Shown: positions 15,105 through 22,267 of the stretch, in pieces | How the letters are laid out: every line of letters begins with the position of its first letter | How positions within the stretch are numbered: the stretch's first letter is position 1 | NCBI GenBank assembly: GCA_964549595.1 | Contig: CAZJWK010000036.1 | Location: 1-22,606, forward strand | Direction: 5' to 3' | Origin: CAZQQN01 sp964549595 | GTDB lineage: Bacteria > Bacteroidota > Bacteroidia > CAILMK01 > CAYYUA01 | DNA length: 22,606 bases | Made by a program: the position numbers and the translations under genes | The notes under the pieces: model-generated | Told to the model about the DNA's origin: nothing | Seen by the model: only the letters and a program-made list of their open reading frames with translations | The model's database searches: none

Positions 15105-15851
15105 ATGGAAGACCCAATTAAAACCACACTTCATCAAGGAAGAGCTGAGGGCCGGAAATTTTTCACGTGGCTTATTGATCCGGATAAATACACCAAAGAT
15201 GGCTTAATGGACAGCCTCTCTCAAGTGAATAAAGGGGGTGTGGACTATATTTTCGTAGGGGGGAGCTTAATGATGGCAGATCATTTGGATGAATGCCTTA
15301 CGTTGATAAAAAGCCAAACTGAAATACCGGTAATCCTATTTCCCGGAAATTCCTTGCAGGTTAACGATAAAGCGGATGGTTTGCTGTTTTTGTCCCTCAT
15401 TTCAGGCCGAAATCCCGATTTGCTTATCGGCAGGCACGTAGAAACTGCCCCTATTTTGAAACAAACCAGCCTGGAAGTGTTACCGACCGGCTACATGCTT
15501 ATCGATACGGGTCAGCCCACCACCGCTTCCTATATCAGTAATACTTTCCCTATTCCTTATCACAAAAATGATATTGCCGTCAGTACCGCTTTAGCCGGTG
15601 AAATGCTTGGCTTGCAATATATTTACCTGGATGGGGGAAGCGGAGCCCAAAATCCGGTTAATCCCCACATGATTGAAAGTGTGTGTGAAAACGTTGATCT
15701 ACCCGTAATTGTGGGTGGTGGCATTCGGGATGAAAAGGCTTTAAAGGAAGCTTACGAAGCAGGAGCAGACATGGTGGTAGTGGGGAATGCTATTGAGGAG
15801 GATGAGGATTTATTGTCTGCTATGGCCTCCATCAATCACTTTCGTTATTAA
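15105..15851 (+). CDS. Geranylgeranylglyceryl/heptaprenylglyceryl phosphate synthase family protein
   Basis: 248-residue TIM-barrel prenyltransferase. The family joins a polyprenyl diphosphate to sn-glycerol-1-phosphate, the first step of archaeal-type ether lipids; Bacillus PcrB and Bacteroidota homologues also belong here, the latter with poorly understood lipid roles. Landmarks are LIDPDKY (23-29), VGGSLM (51-56), LFPGN (78-82), GYMLIDTGQPTTASY (129-143), YLDGGSGAQNPV (174-185), IVGGGIRDEKA (202-212) and MVVVGNAIEED (223-233), matching the barrel-end phosphate-binding loops. I chose the ATG at 15105 over an in-frame TTG at 15066 because the TTG lies inside the -7 element and the shorter form fits family N-termini. 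The 3' end overlaps the convergent araC-family gene by 20 bases. Chain-length specificity cannot be read here. Confidence 0.92.
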   Translation: MEDPIKTTLHQGRAEGRKFFTWLIDPDKYTKDGLMDSLSQVNKGGVDYIFVGGSLMMADHLDECLTLIKSQTEIPVILFPGNSLQVNDKADGLLFLSLISGRNPDLLIGRHVETAPILKQTSLEVLPTGYMLIDTGQPTTASYISNTFPIPYHKNDIAVSTALAGEMLGLQYIYLDGGSGAQNPVNPHMIESVCENVDLPVIVGGGIRDEKALKEAYEAGADMVVVGNAIEEDEDLLSAMASINHFRY

Positions 15852-16677
15852 AAAGTGCTTTATTGCCCTTGAAATCGCTTTCTGAATATAGATTCCGGAA
15901 TGTGTTCCTGATTTGTTTCGGTGATGCGTGAAAAGTCCCCCTTACCCTGCGATTGAAATAGGCTTGATCTACAAAACCTGTTTTTTCAGCAATGGTTTTA
16001 ATGGGTTGGTTACTCTGGCTTAGTTGCTTTAATCCATAAAGGACGCGGGCTAAGTCCAGGTAATGACGAAATGGCAAGCCCGTTTGCCGGGTAAAGCGCT
16101 GGCCTAAATAAGCAGGCGCCAAAAAAATTTCATTCCCTAACATTTCTAAAGATAGTTTCTCGCCCAGGTTCTGGTGAATATAATTTAGCGCATCAGCAAT
16201 GCGGGCATCCTTGACCTTTTCGTTAAATGCCTCATAATCTTCACGGTTCTGATGATACCAAGCCCTTAGCATATTTCCCCTAAGAAAATCAGCAAGTGCC
16301 TGAATGTTTGAAAGACTAAAATCATCGAGGTATCGAATTTCCGCAAGTAGGTGGTCAATTAGCGAATATTTCACGGGTAATTTCAGGGAGGATGTATGAC
16401 ATAAGTTCATGGCGGGAAAACTTTGTAAAGTAAGGTCGAAAAAAAGCAGGGTGATTGGTTGCTCAGCAACAGGCGTAAAATCAAGGTCATCTAACCTGAA
16501 GAGGGTACCACGTGGATAAAAGTAGATGCTTTCTACCTCTTCATCCCGGTATGCCAAAAGGCAATCCAGAAAAAGGGGCAATTCCTTTATTTTTAAATTG
16601 AAACGAACCGGTCTAATCCGGAAGATGCCCTCAAACCGAATCGCAATATGCTCATTCATCAAGCCTGGCTGGTTCAT
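15832..16677 (-). CDS. AraC-family transcriptional regulator
   Basis: 281-residue regulator with a C-terminal AraC-type DNA-binding domain at about 159-262. Both helix-turn-helix units are visible: LSLEMLGNEIFLAPAYLGQRF (176-195 region, followed by RQTGLPFRHYL) and IKTIAEKTGFVDQAYFNRRV (226-245), closed by the characteristic FHASPKQIR (249-257). The N-terminal 150 residues are a divergent ligand- or dimer-type domain that I cannot assign; there are no membrane segments. The ATG at 16677 is used; a second in-frame ATG at residue 7 is possible. The gene overlaps the 3' end of the convergent GGGP synthase gene by 20 bases and diverges from the T9SS protein gene across a 628-base region, so that gene is a candidate target. 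Confidence 0.92.
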   Translation of the reverse strand: MNQPGLMNEHIAIRFEGIFRIRPVRFNLKIKELPLFLDCLLAYRDEEVESIYFYPRGTLFRLDDLDFTPVAEQPITLLFFDLTLQSFPAMNLCHTSSLKLPVKYSLIDHLLAEIRYLDDFSLSNIQALADFLRGNMLRAWYHQNREDYEAFNEKVKDARIADALNYIHQNLGEKLSLEMLGNEIFLAPAYLGQRFTRQTGLPFRHYLDLARVLYGLKQLSQSNQPIKTIAEKTGFVDQAYFNRRVRGTFHASPKQIRNTFRNLYSESDFKGNKALFNNESD

Positions 16678-16882
16678 GCGTTTACAGCTTATGGTAAATG
16701 GTTTTGTTTTTAACAGTAATCATAAAAATCGTTGATTGAAGCCATTAAATCTCCTTTAGTAACCAATAAACAATACGGGTTTTCTGTGGTATTTTGGGTT
16801 TTTCTCATGCTATGGATAAAGTGATGAAGCGAAATATAAAACAATTTGTGCACTAACCGGAGGCCTTTTCTTAAAGAAATCC

Positions 16883-16933
16883 CCCGCTAACCAAGCCAAG
16901 GTTGCTTAGGTAAACGAAGGTATAACTTTAGAA
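16883..16933 (-). repeat. Interspersed intergenic repeat, copy A
   Basis: Read on the minus strand, this 51-base stretch aligns by hand with 22552-22606 (plus) at about 44 of 55 columns with four single-base gaps. The shared core is GTTTACCTAA, CAA, CTTG, CTTGG and TTAG followed by a G run. The ends CTAA and TTAG can pair, so the core may form a hairpin; in this copy one stem position is a G-G mismatch. Confidence 0.6.
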
Positions 16934-16960
16934 GTCAAAAATTGCGTAGTTTTAATTTTT

Positions 16961-17027
16961 CCCGCAGAATCCGCAAATACTCGCAGAAATTCAAGATTAG
17001 TCTGCGAAAATCTGCGAGTTCAGCGGG
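16961..17027. repeat. CGCAGA-type imperfect palindrome
   Basis: Two 27-base arms (16961-16987 and 17001-17027) are inverted relative to each other and match at 21 of 27 positions, with a 13-base centre. Each arm is built of units of about 10 bases around CGCAGA or CGCA. I recall similar TCTGCG/CGCAGA runs as dispersed intergenic sequence in Bacteroidota; the role is not known to me. The transcript would form a long hairpin. Confidence 0.65.
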
Positions 17028-17182
17028 CGCTTTAGATGATTTCTGTAAAATGCCTTGGACAATTGACGTACATTCACTACCACCCAACATATCCTCAAAA
17101 AGTTATATGGGAAGGTTTAAAAAACCGAATGTTAGTAGATACCCGTTGGAAAAAAATTAAAGGCATAAAGAAAATGCGAGGG

Positions 17183-17213
17183 AATTCATCGAGTAAAAAA
17201 AGAAATTCATCGA
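17183..17213 (+). promoter_or_regulatory. Two direct repeats 21 bp apart, possible activator site
   Basis: AATTCATCGA occurs at 17183-17192 and again at 17204-17213, exactly 21 bases or two helical turns apart. The second copy ends 7 bases before the -33 element of the promoter at 17221-17252. Phased direct half-sites next to the promoter are the usual layout for AraC-family activators, and such a gene lies divergently upstream. Confidence 0.45.
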
Positions 17214-17220
17214 TAGTTTT

Positions 17221-17252
17221 TTTGGTTTAATCGAAAAAACTTTGTAGGTTTG
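17221..17252 (+). promoter_or_regulatory. Bacteroidota-type promoter of the T9SS protein gene
   Basis: TTTG (17221-17224) and TAGGTTTG (17245-17252) are separated by 20 bases and match the -33 and -7 consensus elements of Bacteroidota. The -7 element ends 53 bases before the ATG at 17306. This is the only promoter in the window where both elements match with usual spacing. The -33 element lies in a dyad (17215-17222 with 17234-17241). Confidence 0.65.
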
Positions 17253-17305
17253 TTTTTGTGAATTTGGAAAGGATTCACTCATAGGAAATTAAAAAATGGG
17301 AAGAA

Positions 17306-18772
17306 ATGGGCATTATGGAAAGAAAGGCCCCACGAGTTGCTATTCGTGGGAATGGGGTTTTTAGTAGTTGCTCCCCGGGAATACTTATTAAGCTTTTGAT
17401 TTTCTCACTTTTAAACCTTTTTTGCGCAAACCCATTGTTGGCAAAAAGCTATGTAACCACTAAAACGGGTAATTGGCAAGCTTCGTCCAATTGGACCAGT
17501 AACGATTGGCCGAATTCCATCAGCGATAATGCATCCATAAAGCATTCAATTGATGTAAAAAAGGATCAGGATGTGGGTAAAGTGAACTTTGATAGCACCG
17601 CAGGCTCCTTAAACATTAAAAGCAATAGTACCTTAACCATTGATGACACGCTGGACCTTACAAAGGGTAAAATTACCGTAAACAGTGGTTCAGAATTAAT
17701 CTTAACCTCAAATGCAACTTTAACCGGCGTGACCGATTCCAATTACATTGACGGGCCTTATAAAATGAAAGGAAGCGACAGCCTGGTTTTTAAACTGATG
17801 GGGAAAAACGGGATCGTTAAACTAACTATTCACAAGCTCACCTCCTTATCCACTTATGAAGTTGTATACAAGGATTCGAGTCCATCCAACCAATATGGAT
17901 CTACGTTGAATTCCCCCTTGCAATCCATTAGCCATGAGGAATATTTTAAAATTGACCGGAGTAATGGCTCCGGAACAGCCCGTGTCACTTTGTTTTGGAA
18001 TCAGGATGGTACCGCCACTTCGCTGGGTAATTTGAGTAGTATGTCGGAGTTGGTAATCGCGCATTACAATGGTTCAAAATGGGATAGCGTAGGAAGGTAT
18101 AAAACGACCGGAGTGCTTAATGATACCGGTTATATCACCTCAGATACCATGTCCTCATTTAGTCCTTTCACATTTGGTTCTACAGATCCGTCAAGCTCCC
18201 TTCCCGTGGAATTGTTGTTTTTTAAAGCTGATCGGAAAAAGCATAATAAGGTTCAATTAAAATGGGCCACGGCGTCTGAAACCAATAATGCTTATTTTGA
18301 AATTCAGCGGAGTAAAGGGGGAAAGCATTTCCAAAAAGTGGGCAAGGTTAAAGGCCATGCCACGTCCACTATCCGGCACGACTATCAGTTTTCCGATTAT
18401 ACTCAAAGGCAAAAAACCCTATATTACCGCCTCAAACAGGTAGATTTTGATGGTAGTAAACATTATTCCAAGGTGATAAGTGCGAATTATTCCCCATCTC
18501 AAGAGGGGTTGACCATAAAATCTATTCATCCCCAACCCATCGCAAAAAACTCCCAAATCGTATTAAACACAGATGAAACCGGTTCAGTAAAATTGGTAGC
18601 CATCAATGTAACAGGCAATAAAATGTCCCGTTTTAGATATCAAATTTCTGACCCGGGCAAACAAAAGATACCCCTTAATAACCTCATACAGGAATTAGAT
18701 GAGGGATTTTACCAACTGATGATTAAACAAGGGCAAAAAGTGGCAAGAGTCCCCCTGATCAAAAAGCAATAA
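17306..18772 (+). CDS. Secreted protein with T9SS C-terminal sorting domain
   Basis: 488-residue exported protein of unknown function. A hydrophobic segment at about 25-46 (ILIKLLIFSLLNLFCANPLLA) with likely cleavage after Ala46 fits a signal peptide, though it is preceded by an unusually long, basic 24-residue stretch; Met4 is an alternative start. Residues 50-290 are rich in Ser, Thr, Asn and Asp with short beta-strand repeats (SLNIKSNSTLTIDDTLDL, GKITVNSGSELILTSNATLT), resembling beta-helix-like surface proteins. SLPVELLFFKADRK (298-311) to VDFDGSKHYSKVIS (379-392) is the fibronectin-like module often found before T9SS tails. Residues 400-488 resemble a type A sorting domain, with IHPQP where YPNP is usual and EGFYQLMIKQG near the end. 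It should cross the outer membrane by the type IX system and be anchored or released. Confidence 0.85.
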   Translation: MGIMERKAPRVAIRGNGVFSSCSPGILIKLLIFSLLNLFCANPLLAKSYVTTKTGNWQASSNWTSNDWPNSISDNASIKHSIDVKKDQDVGKVNFDSTAGSLNIKSNSTLTIDDTLDLTKGKITVNSGSELILTSNATLTGVTDSNYIDGPYKMKGSDSLVFKLMGKNGIVKLTIHKLTSLSTYEVVYKDSSPSNQYGSTLNSPLQSISHEEYFKIDRSNGSGTARVTLFWNQDGTATSLGNLSSMSELVIAHYNGSKWDSVGRYKTTGVLNDTGYITSDTMSSFSPFTFGSTDPSSSLPVELLFFKADRKKHNKVQLKWATASETNNAYFEIQRSKGGKHFQKVGKVKGHATSTIRHDYQFSDYTQRQKTLYYRLKQVDFDGSKHYSKVISANYSPSQEGLTIKSIHPQPIAKNSQIVLNTDETGSVKLVAINVTGNKMSRFRYQISDPGKQKIPLNNLIQELDEGFYQLMIKQGQKVARVPLIKKQ

Positions 18773-18808
18773 AACTGCCTCAAAGCAAGAAGCAAGGGCT
18801 CAAGGGCC

Positions 18809-21800
18809 TTATTCCAGTTCAATGACTAGATCCCCCTGCTCTAACATGGTTCCTTCTTCTAAATGAATTTTCTTGACGGTTCCGGCCTTGTGGGAAGCAA
18901 CGGTGCTTTCCATTTTCATGGCTTCGAAAACAAACAATGAGGTTTGTTTATCCACCTTATCCCCTTCGCTTACCAATATTTTAGATAACCGGCCCTGAAG
19001 GGGAGCCCCTACTTCATTGTCTGCCTGGGCTTTTTGCCTTTTGACTTTCTTGGATTCAATATCCTCATCTTTGATCTCAATGTTCCGGTTCTGCCCGTTT
19101 AATTTGAAAAAGACAGTGCGAACCCCGTCCTCGTCCGGTTCGCTGATTTCCAGGAATTGCACAATGATGGTCTTACCCCGGTCCATTTCCACAAGGATTT
19201 CCTCATTATTGTCAAGGCCAAAAAGGAAAGCCGGCGTTGGAATCCGGGAAACGTCCCCGTATTCAGCCTGATTATGGTAAAAGTCATCAAAAACTTTGGG
19301 GTATAGCTTATAGGATAGGAAATCCAGGAAGTTGCGCTGCTCGTCATACTTTTCCTGGAATTCCGCAAATTCCTTGTCAAAATCTATTGGCTCAAGATGG
19401 GCATTGGGCCTATCGGTAAATGGTTGTTCATCTTTTAATACCAGTTTTTGCAAATCCTTAGGGAAGCCTCCGTGGGGCTGTCCCAACTCCCCTCTAAAAA
19501 AGGATTTAACAGAGTTCGGAAAAGAGATTTCATCCCCTTTGTTCATGATATCCTTAGGCGTGTAACCATTAGAAGTCATAAACAGAGCCATATCTCCTAC
19601 AACCTTGGAAGAAGGGGTCACCTTTACGATATCACCGAACATTTTATTAACCGCTTTGTAATTGTGTTTGATGGTTTCGAAATACTCATCCAAACCCATG
19701 GCCCTCGCCTGAGGACCCAGGTTTGAATATTGTCCGCCCGGTATTTCATGTTCATAGACCTCAGCGGTACCGGCTTTCAGGTCGGACTCATAGGGGTAAT
19801 AATATTCCCGTATATCCCGCCAATAATTGGAAAATTCGTTCAATGATTGCTTATCAAAAGGCTGGTGCCTTTCCTGATTACTTTCCATGCAATAGACCAT
19901 GGAATTGAAATTGGGCTGGGAGGTAAGGCCTGACATGGAGGCCAGGGCTACGTCTACTACATCTACCCCTGATTCAATGGCTTTTATATAAGTGGTTGTT
20001 TGCATGGAAGAAGTGTCGTGCGTATGAAGATGAATGGGGATGTCAATGGTTTTCCTTAATTCAGTGATCAACAAATCAGCGGCATAAGGTTTTAACAAGC
20101 CTGCCATGTCTTTAATGGCCAATATATGAGCACCCTGGTCTTCCAGTTGCTTGGCAAGGTCCAAGTAATATTGAAGGTCATATTTGCTTTGATTGGGGTC
20201 AGTAATGTCCCCGGTGTAGCAAAGGCAAGCCTCGGCAATGGCATTGGTCCGCTCTCTTACGGCCTTGATGCTTACTTTCATGGCCTCGACCCAATTCAGG
20301 GAATCGAAAATCCGGAAAATGTCAATGCCGTTTTCCCATGCTTTTTCTATGAATTTTTCAATCAGGTTATCCGGATAAGCGGTATAACCTACGGCATTAG
20401 AGCCTCTTATCAGCATCTGGAAAAGGATGTTGGGGATGGCTTTGCGGAGCCTTTGAAGCCTTTCCCAGGGGCATTCATTCAGGAAGCGCATGGCCACGTC
20501 AAAGGTCGCCCCGCCCCAGACTTCCATCGAGAACGTTTGGGGATGATTTTTGGCATAGCTTTCAGCGATCCGTTCCATGTCAATGGTCCTGACACGGGTT
20601 GCCAATAAAGATTGATGAGCATCCCGGAAGGTTGTATCCGTGTATTGGATTTGCTTTTGGGATTTCAGCCACTCGCTGAACTGTTCTGGTCCCAATTCTT
20701 CCAGTTTTTGCTTGGTACCGGCAGGAAAATGGCTGAATTTATCGAAATCCGGGACTGTTGGGGTTCTGAATTTTTTATTTGGATCAACGGACTTGACATC
20801 GGAATTCCCGTTGACGATAATATTCGCCAGGTATTTCAGGGTTTTGGTTCCACGATCTTGTCTCGGCTGGAATTCAAAAAGTTCGGGATGATGGTCTATA
20901 AATTGGACCGTGGCTTCTCCCTTTTGAAAAATGGGATGGCTAATCACGTTGTCCAGAAAGGCAATATTGGTATTTACACCCCTAATACGGAATTCTGCCA
21001 AAGCCCTTTGTAGCCGGTCGCAGGCACCTTTTAGGGTCCGCCCGTAGGCAGAAACTTTTACCAGCATAGAATCAAAAAACGGAGAAATCCTGACTCCCGG
21101 GTAAGAACTACCCTCGTCCAACCTGATACCAAAACCTGCCGCATTTCGGTAGGCAATTACCCTTCCGTAATCAGGAGTGAAATTGTTTTCAGGGTCTTCT
21201 GTGGTGATTCGGCACTGGATTGCATAACCATGAAAATTGACATCTCCGGGCTTTTTGATATTAATCGACCGGTGAGCCAAGGTGTAACCCATGGCTATCA
21301 GGATTTGGGAACGGACGATATCCACGTCCGTAACCATTTCCGTGACGGTGTGTTCAACTTGAATTCTTGGGTTTACTTCAATGAAGAAGATGTCTTCATT
21401 TTTATCTACCAGGAATTCGACCGTACCGGCATTGTTATACTCTACGTGCTTGCCCAGTTTCAATGCATACTCGTAGAGGTTTTCCTTGGTTTCTTTGGAA
21501 ATAAAGGGGGCAGGCGCTACTTCCACAACTTTTTGAAAACGCCTTTGCACAGAACAGTCGCGTTCGTAAAGGTGGACCAGGTTGCCGTGGTTATCTCCTA
21601 AAAGCTGAACTTCCAGGTGCTTGGGTTGTTCGATGTATTTTTCGATAAAAACGGTATCCTCACCAAATGCTTTTCCGGCTTCGCTTTTGGCTTCGGAGAA
21701 AGCCTGCCTTAATTGGTCCTTGCTATGAACCACACGCATACCCCTGCCGCCACCGCCGGCAGCCGCTTTTATGATCACAGGGTAGCCTATTCTGTCGGCT

Positions 21801-22267
21801 TCCTGTTCAGCCAAATCGTCATCCGAAAGGTCTACCTGGCTATCCTCAATTACCGGAACATTTACTTCCCGCGCTACGGACTTGGCCTTTACCTTATCCC
21901 CTAACCGGGTCATGGTTTCCGGTTTAGGCCCTATAAAAGTAATGCCTTCTTCGCGGCATCGCCTTGCAAATTCCACATTCTCCGAAAGGAAGCCATAACC
22001 CGGGTGAATGGCATCCACTTCATTAATTTTAGCCAGGTTTATGATTTCCTCCACATTGAGGTAGGGCTTAAGGGGGTCATTTTCTTTTCCGATTTGGTAG
22101 GCTTCATCGGCTTTGTAACGGTGGAGGGAATAACGGTCTTCGTAGGTATATACCGCAATGGTTCGTATGCGTAGCTCGGAGGCCGCACGCATTATGCGTA
22201 TGGCAATCTCCCCGCGGTTAGCAACCAATAAGCGGTTAAATTTTTTTACGGATTCTGATTCTGCCAT
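18809..22267 (-). CDS. pyc: Pyruvate carboxylase
   Basis: 1152-residue single-chain biotin enzyme that converts pyruvate, bicarbonate and ATP to oxaloacetate, refilling the TCA cycle that contains the SdhCAB enzyme nearby. The biotin carboxylase domain is about 9-460: LLVANRGEIAIRIMRAA (13-29), the ATP-grasp loop GGGGRGMR (171-178) and EVNPRIQVEHTVTE (297-310). The carboxyltransferase domain starts near 541 with YTDTTFRDAHQSLLATRVRT, and includes IKDMAGLLKPY and LHTHDTS with the metal-binding histidines. The biotin carrier domain at the C-terminus has EAMKMES with biotinylated Lys1118. Full length and intact. No exact TAnnTTTG element was found upstream. It converges with the T9SS protein gene across 36 bases. 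Confidence 0.98.
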   Translation of the reverse strand: MAESESVKKFNRLLVANRGEIAIRIMRAASELRIRTIAVYTYEDRYSLHRYKADEAYQIGKENDPLKPYLNVEEIINLAKINEVDAIHPGYGFLSENVEFARRCREEGITFIGPKPETMTRLGDKVKAKSVAREVNVPVIEDSQVDLSDDDLAEQEADRIGYPVIIKAAAGGGGRGMRVVHSKDQLRQAFSEAKSEAGKAFGEDTVFIEKYIEQPKHLEVQLLGDNHGNLVHLYERDCSVQRRFQKVVEVAPAPFISKETKENLYEYALKLGKHVEYNNAGTVEFLVDKNEDIFFIEVNPRIQVEHTVTEMVTDVDIVRSQILIAMGYTLAHRSINIKKPGDVNFHGYAIQCRITTEDPENNFTPDYGRVIAYRNAAGFGIRLDEGSSYPGVRISPFFDSMLVKVSAYGRTLKGACDRLQRALAEFRIRGVNTNIAFLDNVISHPIFQKGEATVQFIDHHPELFEFQPRQDRGTKTLKYLANIIVNGNSDVKSVDPNKKFRTPTVPDFDKFSHFPAGTKQKLEELGPEQFSEWLKSQKQIQYTDTTFRDAHQSLLATRVRTIDMERIAESYAKNHPQTFSMEVWGGATFDVAMRFLNECPWERLQRLRKAIPNILFQMLIRGSNAVGYTAYPDNLIEKFIEKAWENGIDIFRIFDSLNWVEAMKVSIKAVRERTNAIAEACLCYTGDITDPNQSKYDLQYYLDLAKQLEDQGAHILAIKDMAGLLKPYAADLLITELRKTIDIPIHLHTHDTSSMQTTTYIKAIESGVDVVDVALASMSGLTSQPNFNSMVYCMESNQERHQPFDKQSLNEFSNYWRDIREYYYPYESDLKAGTAEVYEHEIPGGQYSNLGPQARAMGLDEYFETIKHNYKAVNKMFGDIVKVTPSSKVVGDMALFMTSNGYTPKDIMNKGDEISFPNSVKSFFRGELGQPHGGFPKDLQKLVLKDEQPFTDRPNAHLEPIDFDKEFAEFQEKYDEQRNFLDFLSYKLYPKVFDDFYHNQAEYGDVSRIPTPAFLFGLDNNEEILVEMDRGKTIIVQFLEISEPDEDGVRTVFFKLNGQNRNIEIKDEDIESKKVKRQKAQADNEVGAPLQGRLSKILVSEGDKVDKQTSLFVFEAMKMESTVASHKAGTVKKIHLEEGTMLEQGDLVIELE

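Larger units (their letters stand above)
16678..17305. other. Long gene-free region between the AraC gene and the T9SS protein gene
   Basis: 628 bases with only short, unconvincing reading frames. From left to right it holds a short palindrome TTTCTT-A-AAGAAA (16867-16879), one copy of an interspersed repeat (16883-16933), a CGCAGA-type palindrome (16961-17027), two 10-bp direct repeats 21 bases apart (17183-17213), a dyad AGTTTTTT/AAAAAACT (17215-17241) and a strong candidate promoter (17221-17252). No exact TAnnTTTG element faces the AraC gene. Confidence 0.65.

Noticed and set aside
16961..17027. CGCAGA repeats as a CRISPR array
   Set aside because: The units are about 10 bases, inverted relative to each other, without uniform spacers, and no cas gene is nearby.
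16942..17230. Overlapping small frames (about 64-72 codons) in the AraC-T9SS intergenic region
   Set aside because: They run through the CGCAGA palindrome and direct repeats, have no family resemblance and no promoter element.
18773..18808. Bidirectional terminator between the T9SS protein gene and pyc
   Set aside because: The AAGGGC/GGGCCTT stretch pairs only over about 4 bp without a T run, too weak to support.
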